Counted from the stretch's first letter, positions 9,579-21,372 are shown. The stretch: DNA of 64,000 nucleotides from Gambelia wislizenii (GCA_030847615.1 JAUMIR010000001.1:386056687-386120686); one strand, 5' to 3'. Made by a program: numbers and translations. Notes: generated by a model from the letters alone, not told the origin.

Positions 9579-10531
9579 AGAGGTACAGACCAGCTGAGGG
9601 GACCGAAGGGCGGTATTGTGAAGCCAAGAAACCCACGAGGTGGGTCCAGCGACGCCAGCATCTTTTTAAAAAGAAGCCGACAACTATGGAAGAAGACTAA
9701 GCGATAACCCTGGGAAGACTGGGATCAGACTTATCCAGCCAAAGCTATCTTCTAATTTCCAGAAAGCGAGAAGCAACTGGGGTAAGAAGGAACCACTGTA
9801 AAACTTTAAAGTTGAGGTGGAGATAGCTTTAAAGTTAATCATTCTTCAAATAAGAAACCATTCAAACGGAAGGGAGCGGAGAAACAGAAGATGAGCGAAC
9901 AAAGAGTAGTGGGAAGCAGTGGGAAGCAAATGGAAGTAGAAGTAATTGGAAGGTTTGAGCTCTTGAAGCTATCATGAACTAAAATCTAAGCATTCTGTAA
10001 GCAGAAGGTAAATGTTAATTTTGCTGAAGCTGGGGAGGAATCAGGAGAGAGCAAGAGACTGAAAGAGACTGAGCTAAACGCGGAAGAAATCAAGCTAGTA
10101 GAACTTAAACAAAACGGAGACTGAAATTAAGATTGAAAGCGGGGGGAAGTAATCCTGTTTATACATACTTGGTTCTGTGTGGCTGAAGGAAGCTAGTTTT
10201 ATTTGACTCTGAGTTTTTGGGGGGGTGATAAATTTTGGAGGAACAAAGAGGTAGTATAGAAAGAGGAAAACACAGAAGCGGCTCGAGGTGGTTGGCAAGT
10301 GAGCGCGGAAGGCAGAGAGTCCGAGAGGGAGAGAGAGGGAGAGAGAAGGAGATTCATGACGGTGGAGAAGAAAACCCGACCTGGAATAGAGCAGGAACAG
10401 AGTGGAGAAGGGAGAGACGAAAGTAGGAAACAAGGATGCGGTGTGGAGTAATGAAATAACAAAGCGAAGGTGAATAAAAATAATAAAGGAAGAAAGAACT
10501 AAGAAATTAAGAAAACTAAGAGAACCAAGAG

Positions 10532-10556
10532 AAGTACAAGTACAAGTACAAGTATT
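10532..10556 (+). repeat. AGTACA-type hexamer run in L1 5' UTR
   Basis: About four tandem copies of a 6-bp unit (AGTACA) in the purine-rich L1 leader. Confidence 0.7.
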
Positions 10557-10905
10557 ATCTGAAGCGTGAGATGAAGTGAAAGTGGTGGGGAGCGATGTGG
10601 AGAACAGCGGAGAACGGTAAGAAGAGAAATTGATGGGGAGCAACACAGAGAGTAATTACGGTACAGCTGAAACAGTAGGGAATGATACGAAGCGAAGTGA
10701 AAGCAACGCGAAAGGCAAAGGAGAAAGCATGAAGCCTGTACAACGAATGGAAGAGAAACTGAATTGAAAAGAATTTGGACAAATTGACAACAGATAGATA
10801 CATAAGTATAAACTCAGTATACTTGGAAGTTCAGAAGTTCAGAAAGAGAGCTGAAGGCTAAAAGAAAACGGTATACATATCTAAATAATAATTAAAACTA
10901 GAGAA

Positions 10906-11992
10906 ATGGCAACAAGCCAAAGAAAAGCGGCAGTACAAGCTCAGACTCAATTACTAATACAAAGAAGGCCATCCTTTGAAGGATCTACAAAAATGACAGA
11001 TATAAGCACACTTTTGTTAGATGTAATGAGGAGAGAGATGAAAAAAATGAGATCAGAAATTAGAGAGGAACTGAAAGAAATTCGGACTGAAATAAAAATG
11101 GATCTAAAGAAAAAAATGAATAATTTTGGGGAAAAAATAGAGAAAATGGCAGAAGATATGAAAGAAATTAAACAGAAAGTGGAAAGCATAAAACAAAAAT
11201 CCAAATCCTTAGAAGACAGAACTCAAGAGATACTCCAAGATCAAGAACAAATGAAAAAAGAAATAACACTGAAGTAAAATATAGAGAAAGATGTCTTAAA
11301 CTGAGGAGTCTACCTGAGAATACTAACGAAAATCTGAAGGAGAGAGTAATATCAGCCTTAGCAAATCACATTGAAATCTCTCAAGATAAGATGGATACAG
11401 GGATAGATAAAATGTTTAGGGTGAACTCAGTGATAGCGAAAGAGAGGAAAATCCCTAGAGATGTCATGGTCTGTTTCACGAGAAACAAACTAAGAGATCA
11501 AATTATATGTAAGAGCTACACGGAAAAACTACGAATTGAAGAAAATGAAATTAGTATTTACAAGGATACCTCTCCGCAAGTACTAAAAAAAAGACAAGAA
11601 TATAAATGTTTAACACAGAGATTATTAAGAAGAAATATAAATTATAAATGGGAAAGATTGAGAGGTCTCTCTTTCAACTACAGACAAAAAGAATCAAGAT
11701 TAACTCTATTGCAAAAGCAAAAGAGTTCTGTAAGAAATTAGACAAACAAGAGAAAGATAGTAGAAGGAAAGATCAAAGAGATGAAGAGGAAGAACAATCT
11801 GATAGAGCAGACAGGAAAGACAGGAAAGTAATAGAGGAACAATTAACAAGGAGAGATAAAGATGGGGAACAGGAAGAGGAAGAAGAGCAAAAAGAAGAAA
11901 CCGAACTGGAAGAAGAATCAGAGAAAGGTGAACTAAGTGAGTTGGAGGATAATAGAGAAGAAGAAGAGGATAATGAACTAGAAGAACAATAA
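10906..11992 (+). pseudogene. L1 ORF1 (RNA-binding protein), frame-broken
   Basis: ORF1 protein normally trimerises through a coiled coil and coats L1 RNA. Here residues about 25-120 (10980-11270) are a long Lys/Glu/Ile heptad-like coiled coil with MKKMRSEIREELKEIRTEI. The frame shifts near 11270 into an RRM-like and C-terminal part (LKLRSLPENTNENLKERV, RDVMVCFTRNKLRDQII, SPQVLKKRQEY). It shifts again near 11650-11740 into a C-terminus whose last 70 or so residues are extremely acidic (EEEEEQKEETELEEESEKGE). The ATG at 10906 is chosen because it opens the coiled-coil frame after the 5' UTR. Confidence 0.8.
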
Positions 11993-12081
11993 ATTAAAAT
12001 AATTGAATAAATATCAAAGTATATAAAGAAAAAATATATAAATATATATTAAATATTAAATAAATATATAAAGAAAACAAA

Positions 12082-12793
12082 ATGGAGAGTAAAATTCTGT
12101 CATGGAATGTTAAAGGAATGAATTCCAATCATAAAAGAAAACAAATTTTTCACTACTTAGGAAAAATGAGGCATGATATAGTGTGCCTACAAGAAACCCG
12201 TATAAGAGAAGCAGATAATAAATTCTTAAGAAACTTTAAACTAGGTGAAAATTTTATAGCTTCAAGTAAGAAAAAGAAGAAAGGGGTAGTATTATACATA
12301 AATTAGAAATTTGGCCCAAAAGAACAATTTAAAGGCTTAGAGGGATCCTACATAGGGGTGGAAATAAAAATGGCAAATAAACATGTTCTTGTGATAGGTA
12401 TGTATACTCCTATTGAAAATAAAGAAGCGTTCTTTAAAAAATTAACAAGGGAAATTGAGAAAGTAGATGTGAAGAATCTTCTGGTGTTAGGGGATTGGAA
12501 TGGGGTCATTGATCCAACTAAAGATAGATTATCATCAAAAAACGATCAGGAAAAATCAAGGTAGATTACCAAAATCTGTTTTTGAACTGATGAAAGATCA
12601 AAACTTAATAGATGTGTGGAGGTGGAAGCATCAGGATGCTAAGGCCTTTACTTTTTACTTGGATGTACACCACACACATTCTAGAATAGATATATTCCTA
12701 TTATCCTATTATCTACTACCAACGGTGAAAAGCATGGAAGTTCTACCAAAGTGGATCTCGAACCATAATCCAATCCAATTACAACTGTTGTAA
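12082..12793 (+). pseudogene. L1 ORF2 endonuclease domain, broken
   Basis: L1-type APE endonuclease. Visible landmarks are ILSWNVKGMN (Asn motif), IVCLQETRI (Glu motif), VIGMYTPIE, LVLGDWNGVIDPTKD (Asp and Asn), HSRIDIFLLS, and WISNHNPI at the end. The last motif is normally SDH, so the catalytic Asp has become Asn. A TAG at 12304-12306 interrupts the frame, a shift occurs near 12550, and a TAA at 12791-12793 follows. The start ATG gives the standard L1 N-terminus (MESKILSWNVKG). Confidence 0.85.
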
Positions 12794-15700
12794 AAGAAAA
12801 AAGAATTTAACTGGAAACTGAATGATAATATCCTAAAGGATGAAGAGACACTGAAAAAGGCTAAAGAAACATTAAAATTATATTTTTTTAGAAAATACTA
12901 TGGAAGACATGACTCTAAATACTGTTTGGGAAGCTAGTAAGCTGGTTATTAGGGGCTTCTTTATAAAACACACAATAGAACAGAGAAAGAAACTGAGGGA
13001 AAGAGAACAAAGAATTTTGAATGAAATAACATTAAGAGAAGAAAAATTGGAAAGATCACCAGAAGATAAAAACTTGAAGGGAGAGATTAAATTATTAACT
13101 AAACACATACAAGAAATACAGATTGAAGAAATAGAAACGTCAATGAGAATGGCAAGATAAAAGCATTTTGAGACAGCTAATAAAGTAGGGAAATGGATGG
13201 CACGAAAACTTAAGCGAATGAGAGAAAAGAAAACAATAACTGAGATAAAGTATAAAGGAAAAATAACAACAGACAACAATGTGATAAAAAAAGGATTTCA
13301 GAAATTCCATACTAAATTGTATAATGGCTCTACAATGGAAAAAATAGATAACAGCAAGATAGAGTTATATTTCGAAAAACAGAACATCGCCAGATTAATA
13401 AATCAGCAGAAACAAAGCCTAAACAATAATATAACTATGGCAGAGGTAGTAGAAGCCATCAGAAAAATGAAAATCGGTAAAGCCCCAGGTCCAGATGGAT
13501 TTACCGCTTTTTACTATAAACAATTGGAAGAGGAACTGGCCATACCTTTATATAAGATGTTTAACAGGTTAAAAGATGATGGAATTCCAAAAACCTGGAG
13601 GGAAGCATACATTACTGTTCTGCCAAAGGAAGATAAAGATCTAAAGGATCCTAAAAATTTTAGACCTATTTCATTATTAAATTGCGACTATAAAATATTT
13701 GTTTCGATATTAGCTCAAAGATTAAAAAAATATTATCTGAAATAATACAAAGTGATCAAAATGAATTCCTGACTAAAAGATACCCTAAAAACAGCATAAG
13801 AACAATAATTGATCTCCTTGAGTTTTATGAACACCACAAAGAAAAGTCTAGCCATGTTTTTCATAGATGCTGAAAAAGCATTTGATAAGATAAACTGGAA
13901 CTTTATGAAGAAGGTGATGGAAAAAATGGACAGGGGAGAAAAATTCACTAATTGGATTAATCAGATATATCAAGATCAATATGCCTACTTATTAATAAAT
14001 GGAGAAAGGACTGAAAAAATTCAGATCAAAAATGGCACGAGGCAAGGATGCCCACTCTCCCCCTTGCTCTTTATTATAGTGATCGAAATATTGATAAATA
14101 ACATCAAGAATAATGAAAAAATCCAAGGGGCACAGGTGAAAGGTCACCAATTTAAAATAAAGGCTTATGCGGATGATATAGTAATTTTCTTGGAAGATCC
14201 AGTGAAACAACTTAGGGATCTGGACAAAACCCTGGAAGAATTTTCAAAAGTAGCGGGATTCAAGGTAAATAAGGACAAGACGATGGTGCTAACAAAAAAC
14301 ATCTCTAAGTCACAAGAAGGACAAATTTCAAATGAAACCAGTTTTAAGATTGAGAGAAAAATAAAGTATCTGGGAATATTGATTACAAAAAGCAACATGG
14401 ATCTGTTTGAAAATAATTATAGTAGATTATGGAATGAAATTAAAAAAGATCTAATTAAATGGTCCAAATTAAATTTGTCGCTATTAAGGAAAATAGAGGC
14501 AATTAAAATGAACATCCTTCCCAGATTTATGTATCTCTTTCAAAACTTGCCTATAATACATAATATGAAATGTTTTTCAACTTGGCAATCGGAAATCTCA
14601 AAATTCATATGGGAGGGGAAGAGACAAAGAATAAAATGGAGCTTGTTAACAGATAAAAAGGAAAGAGGAGGATGTGCACTTCCTCAATTAAGAATATACT
14701 ATCAGGCATGCGTGCTAACCTGGATAGAAGATTGGATCTCTCTCAGAGACGACAGAATGCTGTCTCTGGAGGGATTCGATCTTCGGTTCGGGTGGCACGC
14801 ATACCTGTGGTACAAAAAAAGAAGAGACCACAAAGGATTTGACAATCACATATTAAGAAGAGCCTTATATAAAATATGGTCTAATATAAAGAAACACTAC
14901 TATAAAGAAATACCTCTATGGATTTCATCAGAGGAAGCATTCTTCGGGAGAACTAAAACAAAAAATGAAAAATGGATCAAGTATCAAGATCTACTGGTGA
15001 AGAATTCTCAAGGGAACATCCAGATAAAAAATAGGGAGGATTTAGAAACAGAAGGTTTTATATTAAATTGGTTCTCCTATAGACAAATATATGAAAGATT
15101 CAAAATGGACCAAAAAATAGAAAACTTTGACATGAGGCAGAACGAAGTAGATAAAATAACATTCGACGATAAAAAAACACCATATTGCAAAATATTACAA
15201 CATCTTTTTAGCCAGAGAATTAGAGACAGAAACAGTAAAAGAACAAATGATAAGATGGTCTCAAGATATAGGAGAGCCAATAACATTAGAAAAATGGGAG
15301 AAAGCATGGAGGGATACCCAAAACTTTACTCTCGCTCAAAGCCTAAAAGAGAATTATTTGAAGATTTTTTTATAGATGGTATCTCACTCTGGTCAAACTA
15401 GATAAGATCTATTAAACTGGAACTGCTGGAAATGTGGGGAAGCTAGAGGAACTATGTTTCATATATGGTGGAACTGCCCTATAACCAAAAACTACTGGAA
15501 AAAGATACACAATAAAATCTTGAATATACTGGATTTAAATTTTCCACTTAAACCAGAAATATACCTACTAAATATGGTAGATGAAATAAAAAAGAACATT
15601 ACAATAGGTTCTTGGAGGGTAGTTCTCTATATGATAACAGCGGCAAGATTATTATTTGCCTCAATGTGGGGAAAAAAAGAACTCCTGACAATAGAAGACT

Positions 15701-15849
15701 GGCTAATTAAACCAAGAGAAATGATGGACATGGACAGGTTAATGACACTTTTAAAGGATAAAACAAATAAAACAATAGAAATTGAATGGGAACCCATAAA
15801 AAGATTCTGGAAACAAGAATGGGCTGTTTTGAATAACTTCGATCTTTAA
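12794..15849 (+). pseudogene. L1 ORF2 reverse transcriptase and C-terminal domain, broken
   Basis: RT is recognisable by MKIGKAPGPDGFTAFYYK, NFRPISLLNCDYKI, FFIDAEKAFDKINW, GTRQGCPLSPLLF and the catalytic AYADD near 14165-14178. The C-terminal zinc-type segment reads CWKCGEARGTMFHIWWNCP near 15430-15480 (C-x2-C-x7-H-x4-C). Breaks include a shift near 12893, a TAA at 13158-13160, compensating shifts near 13730 and 13845, and shifts near 15215 and 15370. The longest intact stretch is 530 codons (13809-15401), of which the last 60 or so are out of frame. Confidence 0.9.
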
Positions 15850-16335
15850 TACGAGGTTATATAAACAAAATATAAAAAGAGATATAGATAATTATATTTA
15901 AGTATAATTGCATTATGTTTAGAAGATACATTGAGCTAATCGATAAAAACTGGATACTTGAGTACATATATACAAATATGTATATATTCAATCATATGTA
16001 TGAGTATATATATATATGAATATATGTACATGGAATGAAGAACAAATAAACATATCCCTGATGGACTCGAGGGGAACTTTTTGGGAATTACGGGGGGAAA
16101 AATAGGGAAGAGACAAGGGACAACTACTACAGGGATTATAATCATGAAAATAGAAGATTACATATTGTTGTTCTAATAATTTGTAATTGTGTGGATAGTT
16201 TTCTTTTATTATTATTTTTATTTCTTTAGAAATGTAACAATCAGGTTACAGGTACTATAAGAAATATTGGCAGTATAATGTCTCTAATAAGGTTATTGAT
16301 GTAACCAGAATAAAAACTATTAATAAAAAAAAATC

Positions 16336-17160
16336 ATTCGGTACGCAAGCCTCGACAAGGGGGCGTCAATGGAGAGGATAACTGTGCAATTTATATGTAA
16401 ATTGCCCTACTTTGGGACACCAGTTTAAAGCCTTGCTTCCCCCCTTCTTTTCCTTACAGTATGCCTATTAAAATATAATATGCTTATAAAATATAATCAT
16501 GAGGATGTTATAGAGATATTGGTAATAGAAAATTTGTATAAATGAATGCTGTCTTAGGTTGCAATGCTATGAAGGCACAGTAACCAAGAAGTAAGTGGCA
16601 CTGAACATGGTCAGACTTATTGCTTAGAAATGTATAGGCTTGCATTTACACTAACATCTCATTAAAAATAGGTCTTATGCATAGTATGAATTAATCATCT
16701 CAGCACAGAACTTCATGGTATAGAACTTCATGAACTTTTAAAAGGTGGATGCCTTTGAATTTTGATATGTTGTTTTTCTCTTTTGCTTAAGAACAAAAAT
16801 ATTTTATAAACGAAAGAGCCACCTGTAAAAGAAAGTTTCTCCAAATTGTTACACAGTCCTGGGATTGTGGCAGCCTTTGGAAACCTTTTAGATTGATTTA
16901 ATGAATAGCTGTTGCCTGATGCCAAATGTAATGAAAAGCAACTGCTTCTTACAAAAATGAGAGAAGCTGTATTTTAAGCTCATTTAATTCATCTAAATTG
17001 AATTAATTCAAGTAAATTATACTAAAAAGACAGTTGAAGCCTCTCTCCTTACAAAAAATACTAATTCTCTTTACACATGCATTATTTCCAGTTTTTAAAA
17101 GGAAAAGAAGGGGGCCGTTTGAAGTATTATATGTAGTAGTTGTGTGTAAAATCTTTCATT
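16336..17160. other. AT-rich flank of L1, no gene seen
   Basis: Unique-looking AT-rich DNA. The minus frame at 16728-16925 has no recognisable domain. Confidence 0.4.
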
Positions 17161-17164
17161 CTTC

Positions 17165-17720
17165 ATATTGGCTTCTTAAAAATTAGCCAGCCAATCATAA
17201 GTCCCTAGACCGACGCTGTCTCTCTGAGTTAATCCAAGGCCAGTAAAAGGATAATTTGATTAAAGTGAGACCCTAATTTATTTAGCTTTAGTTCTGGATC
17301 AAGCTTTCCTTAATAGAGTGCTGTCGTCTTCAATTGTTTGAGGCAAATTAAAGTGACATAAATGCCATGGGACTTTTTCAATCTGATTAGTCAGCTAACT
17401 TTCCTCAATACTACCCCAGCCATCAGATGCTGGCGTCCTTCCTTTCATTAGCTTTACTAACAACTGACAAGTTCTCCTTGAAGAATGGGCACCCACGCTG
17501 CCACGCCGGCCCCACACTTAACCCATCATCCTTCCTCAATGGGTCCTGTTTGACAAGGTGCCTACACCTTTTTCCACTGCTATTCCCTGGACAAAGCTAA
17601 ATATTGTTTTATTAGCTATCAATAGCCTGTTAATCCCAAACAATTTCACAAATCCACTGAGTCCTCAAACTGATTATAAACATTTGGTCTTTTAAGATGC
17701 TAAATTTCTGCTGGTTTATT
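17165..17720. other. Candidate conserved non-coding element
   Basis: A repeat-free stretch of even base composition with many homeodomain-type cores: ATAATTTGATTAAAG, CTAATTTATTTAG, CTGATTAGTCAGC, TTCATTAGC, TTATTAGC. It also has CCAATCA-type and AGGTG sites. It has no long open frame and no CpG-decay pattern, unlike the repeats around it. Texture like this is common in deeply conserved developmental enhancers. The call is by appearance only, with no alignment. Confidence 0.45.
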
Positions 17721-18169
17721 TCCTCACTATGCGATACCCAGAGCATTTAGCTGGGGAGAAAGCTTCAAATACCAAAGGTAGCTGTGTTCTTTAATGTTAC
17801 ATTTCACTAGTCAACAAGTGAAAGAAAGAAAAATATTTGAAGATGGCTGCTGAATCCTTAAGACTTAGATAAAAGCCAATTTTTTTTAAAAAAAATAAAT
17901 AAATCTAGACCTACCATCTTTTCAAATACCAGAACAGTAGGATCTTGTTTGTGAGCATTTTTGGCAGAAACCAAATTGCAAAAATTGTTGTCTCGTAATG
18001 ATTTTAATAGAATGTGAAGTACTGAAATCCTTTACTGTAACCTTAGTATTAGTAGTAAATGGCAAGTCTACTACAGAACAGATGAATGTCTGAAGATAAA
18101 TTTTATTTGTGTGAATAACTGAAGAATAGCATTGCAAAAAAAACAAAAACGGAATACTGTACACACTAA

Positions 18170-18407
18170 ATTGTTCTTGTGTGCCTCAAGTTATTTCTGA
18201 GTTATGGCAACCCTAAGGCAAACTGATCACAGTGCTCTCCTGCAAGATTTGTTCAGAGGAGGTTTGCCTTTGCCTTCCTCTGAGGCTGAGAGAATGTAAC
18301 TTGTTCAATGTCATCCATCCAGTGGTTTCCATGGCTGAGCAAGGATTTGAACCCTAGTCTCCTGTGTTGTATTCCAATACTCAAGCCACCACACTACACT
18401 GGCTCTC
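18170..18407 (-). mobile_element. tRNA-derived SINE with Bov-B-like tail
   Basis: Read on the minus strand, the head has pol III box-like parts (CCAGTGTAGTGTGGTGGC and GGGTTCAAATCC). The body includes ATGGAAACCACTGGATG and CTCAGCCTCAGAGGAAGG. The tail ends in a GCCATAACTCAGAAATAACTT-like block (20 bases shown at most). It fits the Sauria/MIR-like SINEs of lizards whose tail resembles Bov-B LINEs. It is diverged. Confidence 0.7.
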
Positions 18408-18498
18408 TACATAGTAAATACAGCCAGATTAATGTGAGAAGCAGAAACTATTTAATGTCAGATTTTTACTAATTTAACAACATCAGGTAAATAAGTTA

Positions 18499-19581
18499 CA
18501 GTTGCCCGTCCACATTTGCAAACTCGGCATTCGCGGTTTTAATTATTCGCAGTTTTGGAAGGCCCCCCAGGCCCCCCAAAACCGTGACAAGGGGCCTCCA
18601 GAAGCCCCGTGAAAGCCCTGGGAGGGAGCGGGGAGGGCGGGGAGGCCTCTGTGGGGGCCCGCAAAGGCCTTGGGGGGAGTGGGGAGGGCTGGGAAGGCCT
18701 CCACAGGGCCTTTGGAGATGCTCCGGAGGCCCCGCAAAGGCCCTGGGGGGGAGTGGGGAGGGCCAGGAAGGCCTCCACGGGGCCTTCGGAGACCCTCCGG
18801 AGGCCCCGCGAAGGCCTTGGGGGGGATGGGGGAGGACCAGGGAGGCCTCCATGGGGCCTTCAGAGACCCTCCGGAGGCCCCGCGAAGGCCCTGGAGGGGA
18901 GCGGGGAGGGCCGTGAAGGCCTCCACGGGGCCTTCGGAGACCCTCCGGAGGCCCTGCGAAGGCCCTGGGGGAGAGTGGGGAGGGCCAGGGAGGCCTCTGT
19001 GGGGCCTTGCAAGGCTCCGCAAAGTTCTTGGGGAGGACCGGGGAGGCCTCCGTGGGGCCCTGCGAGGCCCTGTGAAGGCCTTGGGGGGAGTGGGGAGGGC
19101 CGGGAAGGCCTCCGCGGGGCCTTGTGAGGCCCCGCAAAGGCCTTGGGGAGGGCCGAGGAGGCCTCCGTGGGGCCCCACAAAGGCCTGGGGGGAGTGGGGA
19201 GGGCCGGGAAGTCCTCCACGGGGCCCCACAAAGGCCTTGGGGAGGACCGGGGAGGCCCCCACGGGGCCCCACGAAGGCCTTGGGGGGAGTGGGGAGGGCC
19301 GGGAAGGCCTCCACGGGGCATCTGGAGACTCCAGAGGCCACGTTGGGGGCTTGGGCGGGAGGGGGGAGGGCTGGGGAGGCATCCACGGGGCCTCGGGAGG
19401 GTCTCCGGAGGCCCCAGGAAGGCCTAGGAAGGGAGTGGGGAGGTGGGGGAAAGCGACTATGGGGCCTCCGGAGGCCCCATGGTCGCTATGGCGGGGGAGG
19501 GGGGGCAAACAATATTCATGAATTTTTCACATTCGCCGGGGTCCGTGGAACGTAACCCCCATGAATATGAAGGGACGACTG
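18499..19581. mobile_element. Tigger-like element filled with a GC-rich minisatellite, copy 2
   Basis: Same ends as copy 1: CAGTTGCCCGTCCACATTTG and, reversed, CAGTCGTCCCTTCATATTCA, with TA on both sides. The head (GGCATTCGCGGTTTTAATTATTCGC) and the GGTCCGTGGAACGTAACC block before the right end also match. The array differs from copy 1 in unit order and in having more TTCGGAGACCCTCC variants. This shows that the array changed after the family spread or before the copies separated. Long Pro- or Gly-rich frames (up to 321 codons) are artefacts. Confidence 0.8.
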
Positions 19582-19583
19582 TA

Positions 19584-20678
19584 TTGTATTTAGAATAAAA
19601 GCATTATCAGGATGGGCCATAGCTCCGTGGTAAAATATGTCTTTTGCATGGAAAAAGTTTTCAGGTATGGGTGGGAAAGGAGAGTACTTTATGGTGATCT
19701 GGAGGGTCCAGTGTTCTGATTTGGTACAGGAGTTTGAAATGTTACTTTTTGGATTACAAGTCCCATAATCCCCCAGCTAACATAGCAATATAGTGAAAAT
19801 ATAGTATCTCTGGGTACAGCACAGCTACCTGTCATTGACTTCAAGGCAATTTTCAGAGGTGGAAAAACTGCCTGGCTAATACAATTCTTTTTCCTTGTTG
19901 TAAAGAACAAAAAATTTAGGCAAAGGCCACCAAGACAAAAGCTGAGCCCACATATATTGAACCAGAGATCAGCCTACATGATGCGGAATGATAGTTTAGG
20001 CAGGATACTTGGACTAAGTTATTTCATTACCATTAAAGTCTTGTGGGGCGATGCAGTGCTATGAGTTCTAGGAGAAAAGATGCAACTCTGCCATGTGTAA
20101 TGTCTTTGAGCCATTTCTCTCTGCAGGTAGTAGCCAATTCCTGCACAACACTGCTGTTGCCATGGTCTCCTCTCACAGCTTTATTCTCATTGGCATATTT
20201 GAAATCATGCTTCCTTAGGCAGGAGCAGGGGTGGAGGGATGAGGATTTTCTTTCAATTGTCTCTAGCACTGCAGTAACTTAAAACTCCACTGAACATTTA
20301 AAAATACAATTCAGGCCTCCAAAGAGAAGGGGCCAGAAAAGTGGCCCAGGGAATGCAAGCCCAGCAAATAATAACGGTTCTAGGTGTAAAAGATTTTCAG
20401 TGTCTCCCTGCAATGCTAGAAATTTCGGGACTGAAAAATTGCATTGGGAGATCAGATTCTTGCTTGCAAGGGCAATACTCTAATTTTGTCCCGTTCCCTT
20501 CCCTACCCCAGAAGCTAAATCCATGAATAGGGGCATTTTTATTTTTTTAACCCACAAGGCACAAGATTCACCTCTGTATTGCAAGCCAACCTATAGGCTT
20601 ATGTTTTCAGTCAGGTGAGTTTAAGAGCAAATAGGGCAACTTAAGTGGCCCACAGATCTGGCATAAGGTATTTTACTG
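19584..20678. other. No gene recognised
   Basis: Mixed unique-looking DNA. Short frames (for example 20043-20282) have no recognisable domain. Confidence 0.4.
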
Positions 20679-20680
20679 TA

Positions 20681-20899
20681 CAGGTTGACTCCCATATCCA
20701 TGGATTTGATATCCACAATTTCAGTTATCCACATCTGAAAGAACATGTTCTTTCTAGGTTCTCCAATGAGACTCTATGGTCAACTTCCAACATTCATCTC
20801 ATTGAAAATAATAGGGTTCCCTATTATCCACAGTTTCAAGTATTGAAGTGGGGATGGTGGTCTTGGAATGTATCCCCCACAGATATAAGGGTCGACCTG
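20681..20899. mobile_element. Short Tigger-type MITE
   Basis: The left end is CAGGTTGACTCCCATATCCATGG-like (first 15 bases CAGGTTGACTCCCAT). The reversed right end is CAGGTCGACCCTTAT, and TA flanks both. At 219 bp it has no coding capacity. The internal block TATCCACAATTTCAGTTATCC resembles the human MER2/Tigger style of terminal sequence. Confidence 0.8.
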
Positions 20900-21159
20900 T
20901 ACCAAGGGCACGGGGGAATATATGTGACATGAAAAGAAAGGCAAAATCTTATACTTGTGTCTTTGTGGCATATTGTTGCTGCATCCAAACCAGAAGCCAA
21001 GACACAAATTACTGTTGCAAGCATTTATAGCTTCACAGAAACAAAATGCATCCCTGATACGGTGTGAACTCTTTCACGTTAGTATCTGTTGAAGCATACA
21101 GAGGGAAAGCAAGTAGAAATCTCACAAAACTTTTCATCAGATTCATTGAGGCTGTAGCC

Positions 21160-21235
21160 TTATACATGCTCAACTAGGAGTAGGTTCCATTGAAGACCGT
21201 GGGCTTACTTTTGAGTAGACTTGTGTTGAGCTGTG
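21160..21235. repeat. Short dispersed repeat (TTACTTCTGAGTA type)
   Basis: Contains GGAGTAGGTTCCATTGAAGA and GGGCTTACTTTTGAGTAGAC, a pattern that recurs at 34960-35030, 36995-37110 and 49843-49925. It is probably a short interspersed element common in reptiles; family not named. Confidence 0.45.
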
Positions 21236-21302
21236 AATTAGAGGGCGAGAGGTTACATCAGGATGGAGGGGTTGTTAATGCATTGGGATCCAACTGTTTA
21301 AG

Positions 21303-21372
21303 GCAGGGATGGGAATCATGCATCCCTCCAGATGCTGGACTGCATATCCCAGCAGCCCTAGCCACTATAGCA
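21303..21372. repeat. Fragment of a CCTCCAGATGCTGGACTGC repeat
   Basis: This block resembles one half of a palindromic MITE whose other copy is at 53615-53750 (AACTGTAGTCCAGCATCTAG). Only one arm remains here. Confidence 0.45.

Larger units (their letters stand above)
6424..9640 (-). mobile_element. APE-type LINE copy A, 3' part missing
   Basis: A minus-strand non-LTR retrotransposon with a 5' UTR (about 8680-9640), an apurinic-type endonuclease and an RT domain. The endonuclease resembles proteins that databases call craniofacial development protein 2-like, which are retroelement-derived. I leave the clade open, RTE-like being a possibility. At the low-coordinate end the ORF stops after the FADDAALVAHTEAAL block, so the last third and the 3' tail are missing. 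That is the reverse of normal 5' truncation. The upstream limit is uncertain because an L1 begins nearby. Confidence 0.75.
9600..16335 (+). mobile_element. L1 LINE, near full length
   Basis: About 6.7 kb. It has a purine-rich 5' UTR (to 10905), ORF1 (10906-11992), a short AT-rich spacer, ORF2 (12082-15849), a 3' UTR and a terminal A-rich tract with AATAAA near 16309-16330. The coding strand is strongly A-rich, as in L1 elements. Both ORFs are broken by several stops and frameshifts, so the copy is dead but fairly recent. The 5' limit is approximate, because the boundary with LINE copy A could not be fixed by a target-site duplication. Confidence 0.85.

Noticed and set aside
10095..10646. 183-codon minus frame opposite the L1 5' UTR
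   Set aside because: A Ser/Phe/Leu-rich frame produced by the purine-rich plus strand.
18496..19555. Open frames of up to 321 codons on both strands
   Set aside because: Same cause: minisatellite with no stop-rich AT content. No start context, domain or splice signal.
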